Of a stretch of DNA of 25,878 nucleotides, positions 21,126 through 25,878 are shown one piece after another; within the stretch, counting starts at the first letter, position 1; each line of letters opens with the position of its first letter. The stretch comes from a virus. The notes below the pieces were generated by a model. That model saw nothing but the letters and a program-made list of their open reading frames with translations, did not search any database and was not told the origin of the DNA. The DNA lies in IMG/VR virus record IMGVR_UViG_3300034404_000014, positions 1-25,878 of that record; one strand, given 5' to 3'. The position numbers and the translations under genes were made by a program.

Positions 21126-21696
21126 ACAAGTAACTCGCTTTAGTTGCTTTCAAAAGTTGCAGTTTGTATTCATTTTCAAAATACTGTTTCACGGCATACT
21201 GCAAATCATTCTCCGCAAGCCTCATGCAAACTTGTAAAACCACTAACTCCATTAACTGTTCGGGCAAATCACTTTCTTCATCTGTTAATTTGCTCATATC
21301 TTGACACTTTGGAATATAATAAATTTCAAAAACACCATCTATTTTATGGTCAAATCCAAATGGCAAAATGTGAATTTGGTCAGGATAAACCAAATAATAA
21401 TTAGTAGGCAAATTAGACCATTTTTCAGTTGGATAAAATGGAGTTGCTTTGTATCTCAGTTCATACAAAAAGCTAAGGTCGCTTTTTCTGAAATAAATTT
21501 TCCTTACTGCAAGAAAAGGTCTGTCTAAATAAATAATGTGCTGATTGGCCGCTTTCTCTATACGCCTGACTACATCACAATCAAGAGCAACTTGGTTTCG
21601 AGCAAAATTGAGCTGTCTGTATAAAAAAGGACCTTCATCCCATGCTACTGGGTATCTATCAAAAACTCTCTGAAAATATTCCTGTGCTGTTGGCAT
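21118..21696 (-). CDS. Head-tail adaptor (T7 gp11 / P22 gp4 position), 192 aa
   Basis: The protein opens MPTAQEYFQRVFDRYPVAWD. It has a helical start, a beta-rich middle (IIYLDRPFLAVRKIYFRK, YLVYPDQIHILPFG, FEIYYIPK) and a helical C-terminal part (EQLMELVVLQVCMRLAENDL). That helix-sheet-helix layout and the ~190-aa length are those of adaptors that ring the portal (T7 gp11 is 196 aa, P22 gp4 is 166 aa). It lies between the capsid protein and the propeller. Assignment rests on place and layout. Confidence 0.82.
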   Translation of the reverse strand: MPTAQEYFQRVFDRYPVAWDEGPFLYRQLNFARNQVALDCDVVRRIEKAANQHIIYLDRPFLAVRKIYFRKSDLSFLYELRYKATPFYPTEKWSNLPTNYYLVYPDQIHILPFGFDHKIDGVFEIYYIPKCQDMSKLTDEESDLPEQLMELVVLQVCMRLAENDLQYAVKQYFENEYKLQLLKATKASYLYG

Positions 21697-21702
21697 AGCA
21701 TA

Positions 21703-21984
21703 TTATTCAATACCTTTCTTCTTGCCATACTTAACTACTGTCGCTGTAGTAATGCTGTCATGAATTTTCAAAAAATCCTCATAAGACAATTCATTTTCCA
21801 AAGTCCTCAATCTGTTATAGCATTCTTTTAACTGCGCCTCTGTCTCTAAACCATAACCAAAAAACACATAAGCATAATTATCAGGTATCTCATACTCAGC
21901 CTCTGCAGGTATCTCTATCCATTCAGTCTCAAAACCAAATTTTATCCTAATCGGCTTTGAAGTATGATTATATAGAAGTGGCAT
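21703..21984 (-). CDS. Small virion-cluster protein of unknown function, 93 aa
   Basis: The SD TTAGGAGGGCGAGC precedes ATG 21984, right after the T-tract of the capsid gene's terminator. The protein (MPLLYNHTSKPIRIKFGFET...) is beta-rich in its first half, with acidic and aromatic residues (EIPDNYAYVFFGYG). The second half is a helix (QLKECYNRLRTLENELSYED). Its basic tail (VKYGKKKGIE) could contact DNA. A head-decoration or completion role is possible by place, but nothing confirms it. Confidence 0.75.
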   Translation of the reverse strand: MPLLYNHTSKPIRIKFGFETEWIEIPAEAEYEIPDNYAYVFFGYGLETEAQLKECYNRLRTLENELSYEDFLKIHDSITTATVVKYGKKKGIE

Positions 21985-21996
21985 GCTCGCCCTCCT

Positions 21997-22030
21997 AAAA
22001 AAAATTAAAACGGGGAGATTATCCCTCCCC
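21997..22030 (-). terminator. Rho-independent terminator after the capsid gene
   Basis: On the minus strand, GGGGAG (22030-22025), a 7-nt loop GGATAAT and CTCCCC (22017-22012) are followed by G and a T-rich run TTTTAATTTTTTTT. It lies 9 nt after the stop of the major capsid gene. This would hold most transcripts at capsid and let a fraction read through to the tail genes, giving the high capsid:tail ratio. T7 has its terminator at the same place, after gene 10. Confidence 0.85.
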
Positions 22031-22038
22031 TTTATCTA

Positions 22039-23133
22039 TTAAACAGCCATAGATGGAACGCCCTTAATTACAAAATGCGCCCTTGGTCTATCAGTGTAAA
22101 ATTGCCCCGTAAGCAAGCAAAGAGAGCTAAATGCAAGTTTGCCGTTTACAACTTCAGACCACCATTCATGCATATAATACTCAATCGGGCTTGCTCCAGT
22201 AAAGAAAATGTGGTCAAAGTTAATGAAATAAATATCCCCTACTGTGCGGTCTCCAGTTGTATATGGCTGTAAGTATGGGTCAGGAAAGATTGCTATACCG
22301 CCAATATCAATTCCTCTGATGTTGTATTCCCTAATGTCTGCAATGTTTCTAATATCACCAACAATGTATCTCTCAAAGGACATGAAGCTTTCAGCAATCT
22401 TAGCAAAAGTCATTGTGTCAGTAAATCCAACCTTTGGCATGCCATAAACATTACCATGGTCGTTCCAATATTTATTAATCCCACGATTGATTACAGCATA
22501 AATAGGTATACCAGTATCGCCCGCAAGTAAATCATCGTAATTGTAAATCGGACTATTCCACCAAGGATGAGTAGCCCTATCTAATCCACCAAAAGTTGGT
22601 TGGTTAACTCCGTTATCAATGATATCTTTTAATCCATAGAACTTTTCGTCGTGAGTTTCTCTTGACCCCATCAAATCAGTTTGCAAAGCAAGGAACATCT
22701 GCCTAATCGCTTCCTCAATCTTTAATTGCACAGTATCGATAATGTTATTTGGGCTTTCCATAATAAGCCCTTCAAAGAAGTTCACAGTGAAGGTTTGATA
22801 TAATCCAGAGGGGGTAAACTTCGCATACTCCACATCTACAAAGTAGTTTTGTTTAGTGAACTCCCCTGTGGTGAAATCGATATAACGAGGTTGCATATTA
22901 GCTTGGTTAGTAGCATCAGGCCCACCATACACAGGAAAAATCACAAAATCATGCTGGAATGGCTGACTGTCTTGCTTCTCAATCAAAAGCTTAAACAGCG
23001 CTGATACTTTGGGTAAGTTCTGAGCTAAAGCATACATCAAAAGGTTTCTTCGAGTTACATTCAACCATCTGGTTAAAGTGGCGGTGTCTCGAAAACCGCC
23101 TCCTATGTCAGTTACATATGGTGTTATTGGCAT
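22039..23133 (-). CDS. Major capsid protein (HK97-fold), 364 aa
   Basis: Begins MPITPYVTDIGGGFRDTATL behind AAAGGGAGGTGTAGAGT. The mid-region LDRATHPWWNSPIYNYDDL is the Arg-x3-Pro-Trp-Trp-type motif typical of many phage capsid proteins, and the N-terminal RRNLLMYALAQNLPKVSALF helix and the beta-rich remainder fit. The C-terminus holds a long mixed segment with aromatic residues (HIFFTGASPIEYYMHEWWSE). The scaffold gene lies directly upstream and a strong terminator directly after, as in T7/P22-type heads. Length 364 is within the usual range. Confidence 0.9.
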   Translation of the reverse strand: MPITPYVTDIGGGFRDTATLTRWLNVTRRNLLMYALAQNLPKVSALFKLLIEKQDSQPFQHDFVIFPVYGGPDATNQANMQPRYIDFTTGEFTKQNYFVDVEYAKFTPSGLYQTFTVNFFEGLIMESPNNIIDTVQLKIEEAIRQMFLALQTDLMGSRETHDEKFYGLKDIIDNGVNQPTFGGLDRATHPWWNSPIYNYDDLLAGDTGIPIYAVINRGINKYWNDHGNVYGMPKVGFTDTMTFAKIAESFMSFERYIVGDIRNIADIREYNIRGIDIGGIAIFPDPYLQPYTTGDRTVGDIYFINFDHIFFTGASPIEYYMHEWWSEVVNGKLAFSSLCLLTGQFYTDRPRAHFVIKGVPSMAV

Positions 23134-23155
23134 ACTCTACACCTCCCTTTCTAAT

Positions 23156-23674
23156 TTAAATGTTTACAATGTTTCTATAAATTTGTAGCAAATCTTCTTT
23201 CAAATTAGCCTTCCCCTCCTCACCTGCATAACGGCTCATTAAGTCTTTATTCCGTCTGTGAGGAGGCTGATTGATGGTTAACGACTGCAACTGCTTTTGC
23301 TCCAAAGCATAAAGCTTACACGCAGTCTCCCATTTTTGAATGCCATTTTCCCTCGCATACTTTTCTACCTCGGTAATCATCTCCCGAGGGATATTATATT
23401 TGTCCATTATCTCATAAGCCTTTTGAAGTTTCTTTTCATTCTCAAAAGCCTGAAGCTTAGTCTTTATTTCCTCTTTTTCCTCTTCAATCTTTTTTATCTC
23501 ACTTTTAATTTTTTCCTCTACCTTTTTTTCTTTTGGCGGGGGAACAAAATATCCAGTCTCCTCCAAAATTTGATTAAACTTTTCCCTTAACTCATCATCA
23601 TACTGAATTTCTTCAATAAGTTTCTGTAAAGCTTGTATCCCCAACTGGTCTAAACTAATAGCCTTCTCTTCCAT
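23156..23674 (-). CDS. Probable capsid scaffold protein, 172 aa
   Basis: Starts at ATG 23674 behind AGAGGGGGATAGTTT. The protein begins MEEKAISLDQLGIQALQKLI. Residues ~45-85 form a strong coiled coil of Glu/Lys (PPPKEKKVEEKIKSEIKKIE onwards), with helical segments after it, and the C-terminus is basic-polar (NQPPHRRNKDLMSRYAGEEG). Charged, coiled-coil scaffolds sit directly upstream of the capsid gene in T7 (gp9), P22 (gp8) and many phages. No protease is seen in the window. Identification by position, charge and coiled coil. Confidence 0.85.
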   Translation of the reverse strand: MEEKAISLDQLGIQALQKLIEEIQYDDELREKFNQILEETGYFVPPPKEKKVEEKIKSEIKKIEEEKEEIKTKLQAFENEKKLQKAYEIMDKYNIPREMITEVEKYARENGIQKWETACKLYALEQKQLQSLTINQPPHRRNKDLMSRYAGEEGKANLKEDLLQIYRNIVNI

Positions 23675-23687
23675 AAACTATCCCCCT

Positions 23688-23849
23688 CTATTTTTTCCCT
23701 TTCTTCCCACGAGAAGGCTTAATAAAATTCTCATAAATAGGCTCATCCTTACCAGCAATCTGCCCCCCAGATAGAGGAGCTGTCTTGCCAGTAATAATTC
23801 CCGAATACTTCTCGGGAGTAAAAACTTTAGTCTTTGCTTTCTTAGCCAT
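23688..23849 (-). CDS. Small basic protein, 53 aa
   Basis: ATG 23849 follows AAAGGGGGTGACAAC; the frame stops with TAG 23690-23688. The protein starts MAKKAKTKVFTPEKYSGIIT, has a Gly/Pro/Ser-rich middle (APLSGGQIAGKDEPIYENF) and ends basic (KPSRGKKGKK). The strong SD, codon use and a tidy 13-nt spacing to the scaffold gene support coding. It may be a capsid-associated small protein. Family not recognised. Confidence 0.75.
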   Translation of the reverse strand: MAKKAKTKVFTPEKYSGIITGKTAPLSGGQIAGKDEPIYENFIKPSRGKKGKK

Positions 23850-23863
23850 TGTTGTCACCCCCT

Positions 23864-24292
23864 TTAAACTTCAATTCCTTCTAAATTAGGAGCTCCTTCA
23901 GGTGAAGCTCCCCCTGCAGGTGGTAGTGGCGGTGGTGACGGTGTAGGACCTCCAGCCATAGGACCTCCAGCCATAGGAGCCTCCGCCCCTAAACCACCCA
24001 TTACAACTTGAGCCTTAACCAAAGCTTCATTCACATCTATAACTTTCCCTATTCTTTTCATAATATCTAAACTTGCTTCAGTTAGCTCATCATAAGGAGG
24101 AGTAGTCGCAACAGTCTGAGCCAACAGATACATAAACGCCATCATCCCTTCCTTAAGCGCATCCAATCCAGCTGGTGCAGGTCCTCCTAACTCCGCCCTT
24201 AAAACATCGGGCGATATAGGACCGCTCCCAGTCGGTGGTGGTACAGGCTTGTCTAACCCTAAAGCTCCTAAAATTTCTTCTTTTTCTGGCAT
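23864..24292 (-). CDS. Pro/Gly-rich protein of the head cluster, 142 aa
   Basis: Starts behind TTAATAGGAGGTAGCC. The protein begins MPEKEEILGALGLDKPVPPP, then a polyproline-rich stretch, a helical middle (residues ~44-95, LKEGMMAFMYLLAQTVATTP) and a low-complexity end with two tandem copies of PMAGG followed by PTPSPPPLPP. It lies just upstream of the 53-aa protein and the scaffold gene. A small structural linker or decoration protein is possible. The tandem repeats make homology searches unreliable. Function unknown. Confidence 0.75.
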   Translation of the reverse strand: MPEKEEILGALGLDKPVPPPTGSGPISPDVLRAELGGPAPAGLDALKEGMMAFMYLLAQTVATTPPYDELTEASLDIMKRIGKVIDVNEALVKAQVVMGGLGAEAPMAGGPMAGGPTPSPPPLPPAGGASPEGAPNLEGIEV

Positions 24293-24347
24293 GGCTACCT
24301 CCTATTAAAAAGGGGGCACTGAGTATGTAAAAGTAATTTACAAACAT

Positions 24348-24404
24348 TTATCTCTTTTTCTTACGAGAAGTTCTTTTCTTAGTCCTTCTTTTCCTGCGAG
24401 CCAT
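24348..24404 (-). CDS. Tiny arginine/lysine-rich protein, 18 aa
   Basis: ATG 24404 sits behind GAAGGAGGGGAAGAAT, and the frame ends with TAA 24350-24348. The product is MARRKRRTKKRTSRKKKR: 13 of 18 residues are Arg or Lys, and there are no acidic residues. Such a peptide should bind nucleic acid tightly and resembles protamine-like or DNA-condensing tails. It lies in the head gene cluster, where DNA-binding internal peptides occur. The strong SD supports translation. It may also be a leader for the downstream genes. Confidence 0.6.
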   Translation of the reverse strand: MARRKRRTKKRTSRKKKR

Positions 24405-24474
24405 ATTCTTCCCCTCCTTCAGTTAGTCTTCTTTTGCTATCTTTATTTTTTAAATTTGCAATAGTCAACTTCAT
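24379..24474 (-). CDS. Possible 31-aa mini-ORF overlapping the basic peptide gene
   Basis: ATG 24474 lies 7 nt after AAGGGGG (24489-24483 on the minus strand). The frame encodes MKLTIANLKNKDSKRRLTEG and continues to a TAA at 24381-24379, overlapping the start of the 18-aa gene by 26 nt in another frame. Its late codons contain the SD of that gene. It is the first frame downstream of the promoter-like site, so a leader-peptide role is possible. Coding is uncertain. Confidence 0.35.
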   Translation of the reverse strand: MKLTIANLKNKDSKRRLTEGGEEYGSQEKKD

Positions 24475-24494
24475 CCCCAGTGCCCCCTTGTTCT

Positions 24495-24524
24495 ATAATT
24501 TAAATACATTTCCATATTTGTCAA
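24495..24524 (-). promoter_or_regulatory. Promoter-like site for the head/tail genes
   Basis: On the minus strand a perfect -35 box TTGACA (24524-24519) is followed 18 nt later by AATTAT (24500-24495), four of six matches to TATAAT; a 16-nt spacing gives TAAATT, also four of six. The region between is A/T-rich. It lies in the only sizeable gap upstream of the small genes and head genes on this strand, so it is a good candidate for a host-sigma70-type late promoter. Confidence 0.45.
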
Positions 24525-24538
24525 GTTATTTTGACAAA
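24517..24538. repeat. 8-bp inverted repeat overlapping the -35 box
   Basis: TTTGTCAA (24517-24524), spacer GTTATT and TTGACAAA (24531-24538) form a perfect palindrome. The left arm contains the -35 TTGACA of the minus-strand promoter, and the spacer holds the stop codon of the gene ending at 24526. It could be an operator for a repressor, a weak hairpin at the end of that gene, or a second -35 pointing right. Confidence 0.55.
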
Positions 24539-24900
24539 AGTATTAAAAACATTAATCCACTAACAGCACCATATATAAACCATTTACCTTTCTCAAACAA
24601 ACCAAGCTTCTGCTTCTTCTCACACTCTTTCAACATCGTCTCATACAACTGTTTCTGATTTTTATAAAGCTCTATTTGCTCCCTTAACAACTGATTTTGC
24701 TCTTTCAGTATCTCATTTTGCTTCTTCAAATTCTCAATTAAAGCCTCATACTCCTTAACCTCTTGCTCCAAAATCCGCTTCTGCTTCAACTCTACTACTA
24801 TCTGTTTTGCCTGCTCTTCAGTAAAACACACTTCATATGCATAAACATTCGTTGCCAAAAACAAACCTACTAACAAAACACCTACAATCCGCTTAACCAT
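24526..24900 (-). CDS. Coiled-coil protein with signal sequence and C-terminal membrane segment, about 124 aa
   Basis: From ATG 24900 the protein starts MVKRIVGVLLVGLFLATNVY, a good signal sequence with possible cleavage after VYA. It continues in a long Glu/Lys/Gln coiled coil and ends in a hydrophobic segment (WFIYGAVSGLMFLILLSK). The ATG overlaps the upstream stop as ATGGTTAA, the pattern used repeatedly here. A longer version from ATG 24945 (SD TTGGAGAG) would add MNMVGILMIVAVAGV and overlap the upstream gene by 53 nt. Spanin-like or host-envelope function is possible. Family unrecognised. Confidence 0.7.
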   Translation of the reverse strand: MVKRIVGVLLVGLFLATNVYAYEVCFTEEQAKQIVVELKQKRILEQEVKEYEALIENLKKQNEILKEQNQLLREQIELYKNQKQLYETMLKECEKKQKLGLFEKGKWFIYGAVSGLMFLILLSK

Positions 24901-25105
24901 CACACCAGCCACCGCAACAATCATCAAAATCCCAACCATATTCATGAATTACTCTCCAATAACAATGCACAGAACATACCCACTTGCCCCATGCTTCACT
25001 ATTCTTCAAACGCCAATCATCAATCCAACTGCCATCTATAAATTTACCTTCTGCACTTTTCTTTCTTTCCTTACCACAATGAAAACACTTAATAATTTCT
25101 TGCAT
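24893..25105 (-). CDS. Small Cys-rich putative zinc-binding protein, 70 aa
   Basis: ATG 25105 follows AGAGGAGGTAGAAT. The protein opens MQEIIKCFHCGKERKKSAEG with CxxC at Cys7/Cys10, then CSVHC (near Cys44/Cys48) and a Cys/Gly-rich end (DDCCGGWCDG). The two Cys pairs ~35 residues apart fit a zinc-ribbon/treble-clef type of metal site. Tryptophan content is high. It lies between two membrane/coiled-coil genes, an odd place for a zinc finger. Function unknown. Confidence 0.7.
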   Translation of the reverse strand: MQEIIKCFHCGKERKKSAEGKFIDGSWIDDWRLKNSEAWGKWVCSVHCYWRVIHEYGWDFDDCCGGWCDG

Positions 25106-25117
25106 ATTCTACCTCCT

Positions 25118-25438
25118 CTATCTTATCTGCGCTTCATACCCTAAATCTTTAAATTCCCGCACTATTTCTTCAACATTCCGTGGTTTCTGTATTTGCATCC
25201 TCTGCTTCTTTAATACTATCACTTTCCTTTCCCGTAAAACTTGCTCCTTTCGTAAACTTTCTAACTGCTCTTGCAATTGTTGTATTTGCTCTTCCTTCTG
25301 TTTAATCATCTGCTCTTGCTGTTTAATCGCCTGCTTAAAAACAGTTTCTTGTTTTTTTGTATGCATAATTAATGTTCCAACTACAACTAATAAAATTACT
25401 ACCAATAAAACTTCAAACAACCGCCTCGTTGACACCAT
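25118..25438 (-). CDS. Membrane-anchored coiled-coil protein, spanin-like, 106 aa
   Basis: The protein opens MVSTRRLFEVLLVVILLVVV, a single N-terminal transmembrane helix after a short basic start (N-in/C-out). It then has a continuous Gln/Glu/Lys coiled coil (residues ~30-85) and a short C-terminal domain (VREFKDLGYEAQIR). That layout is shared with inner-membrane spanins (Rz) and also with other phage anchors. No outer-membrane lipoprotein partner is recognisable. It has no SD; its ATG lies 2 nt after the previous stop. Confidence 0.75.
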   Translation of the reverse strand: MVSTRRLFEVLLVVILLVVVGTLIMHTKKQETVFKQAIKQQEQMIKQKEEQIQQLQEQLESLRKEQVLRERKVIVLKKQRMQIQKPRNVEEIVREFKDLGYEAQIR

Positions 25439-25440
25439 AT

Positions 25441-25875
25441 TTATGCATTTTCAAATTTTATTTCTATCGTTTTCAACTCCTCTAAACTTGTCGCATTCCT
25501 TATCATTTGCTTCATTTGCTCATTCCAAGCTCGAATAGCTTCCCTTTGCTGTAATTGTGATGAGTATTTTTGCTTGAGGGTTTCTACTTCTGCTGTGTCA
25601 TTCTGTATCTGAGCCTCAGCTATCTTTGTAATTACATAATCAGTTTGAGCAAGTAAACCTGCTACATAAGTTTTTAGCTCTGATAGCTTTTGAGCCTTAA
25701 GCTCCTGTAGTTTCTCGTCTTGAGTTTTCAATCTAATTTGAGTACCGTCATATACAACATCATCAGGGCTTTCTACTTCAAGTTCTACAGCTTCAATACC
25801 TTTGGGAACTGCTTCTTGTAGTAAAGCACAACAAAGTATGCTAAGCTCTGGATGTATATAAGCCCATATCTTCAT
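25441..25875 (-). CDS. Putative tail-fibre assembly-type protein, at least 144 aa
   Basis: The protein starts MKIWAYIHPELSILCCALLQ, with a small beta-rich N-terminal domain up to about residue 50. The rest is helical, and the end, REAIRAWNEQMKQMIRNATS followed by LEELKTIEI, resembles the C-terminal helix pair of tail-fibre assembly and DUF4376-type phage proteins. Such proteins help fibres fold or occur next to fibre genes. The ATG at 25875 is 3 nt from the window edge, so its SD is unseen and the true start may lie further upstream. Confidence 0.65.
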   Translation of the reverse strand: MKIWAYIHPELSILCCALLQEAVPKGIEAVELEVESPDDVVYDGTQIRLKTQDEKLQELKAQKLSELKTYVAGLLAQTDYVITKIAEAQIQNDTAEVETLKQKYSSQLQQREAIRAWNEQMKQMIRNATSLEELKTIEIKFENA

Positions 25876-25878
25876 TAT

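Larger units (their letters stand above)
24310..24489 (-). repeat. 12-bp inverted repeat flanking the tiny-gene segment
   Basis: AAGGGGGCACTG (24310-24321) has its exact inverted partner CAGTGCCCCCTT at 24478-24489, 156 bp away. In the minus-strand transcript the first arm contains the AAGGGGG that acts as SD of the 31-aa ORF, and the second arm is followed by TTTAATAGGAGG, the next gene's SD. Pairing of the arms would cover the first SD and enclose the two tiny ORFs. Confidence 0.7.

Noticed and set aside
21144-22447. Plus-strand frames opposite the adaptor and capsid genes
   Set aside because: They lack SDs and have poor amino-acid composition; the minus-strand genes here are well supported.
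24153-24347. 64-aa minus-strand frame overlapping the Pro/Gly-rich gene
   Set aside because: It starts without an SD and overlaps a gene with a strong SD and consistent composition.
24310-24489. A small transposon (MITE) bounded by the 12-bp inverted repeats
   Set aside because: I could not find a direct target duplication outside the repeats, and the arms fit an RNA-structure role better.
1-25878. CRISPR array, including an array near the ring nuclease and Cas4-like genes
   Set aside because: No series of equal-sized repeats with unique spacers is present; the 26-nt pair at 603-656 has only a 2-nt gap.
1-25878. Integrase or lysogeny module
   Set aside because: No tyrosine or serine recombinase or clear cI-like repressor was seen. 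The tRNA genes are complete internal genes, not split attachment sites.

Overview
The window is most likely part of the genome of a tailed bacteriophage with podovirus (T7/P22-like) virion genes. It is AT-rich. Nearly every gene sits behind a near-perfect bacterial Shine-Dalgarno (SD) sequence such as GGAGGTG, so the host should be a bacterium. Lys/Glu/Ile-rich proteins and a DUF1874 gene, a family first known from viruses of hot-spring archaea, suggest a thermophilic host with type III CRISPR immunity (for example Aquificota). That host assignment is inference. No integrase, RNA polymerase or DNA polymerase of the T7 kind is visible.

Left arm, about 1-4130, plus strand: an accessory/early region of small genes, several with no recognisable family, mixed with mini-ORFs, two strong hairpins lacking U-tracts and a 26-nt tandem repeat. 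Its centre is the most notable part of the window: tRNA-Arg(UCU), then a DUF1874 cyclic-tetra-adenylate ring nuclease (AcrIII-1 family, His47 and Glu88 present), then a tRNA-like gene with an abnormal 8-bp anticodon stem, then a 255-aa protein with features resembling the RAMP/Cas7 fold. I read this as a probable anti-type-III-CRISPR locus. The ring nuclease is well supported; the RAMP-like call is a hypothesis.

Replication/recombination block, 4152-9755, plus strand: a 914-aa primase-polymerase/helicase with an SSB-like acidic C-terminal tip, a possible single-strand annealing protein, two small proteins, a RecB/Cas4-like PD-(D/E)XK nuclease with four cysteines placed for an Fe-S cluster, and an unknown protein. 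This block meets the late genes head-on, with overlapping stop codons at 9752-9755.

Right arm, 25875 down to 9752, minus strand: virion and packaging genes in transcriptional order. They are a possible tail-fibre assembly protein, two membrane/coiled-coil proteins and a small Cys protein, a promoter-like region, tiny genes including an 18-aa protein with 13 Arg/Lys, a Pro/Gly-rich protein, a 53-aa protein, scaffold, major capsid protein with a rho-independent terminator, head-tail adaptor, a 467-aa probable beta-propeller tail hub/nozzle, internal (ejection) proteins ending in a 1295-aa protein, an acidic protein, a holin-like protein, a putative small terminase and the large terminase. The order and sizes parallel T7 genes 9 to 19. 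The portal gene is not seen and would be expected beyond the right edge. Several gene pairs overlap by 7-8 nt (ATGNNTAA type), which suggests termination-reinitiation coupling.
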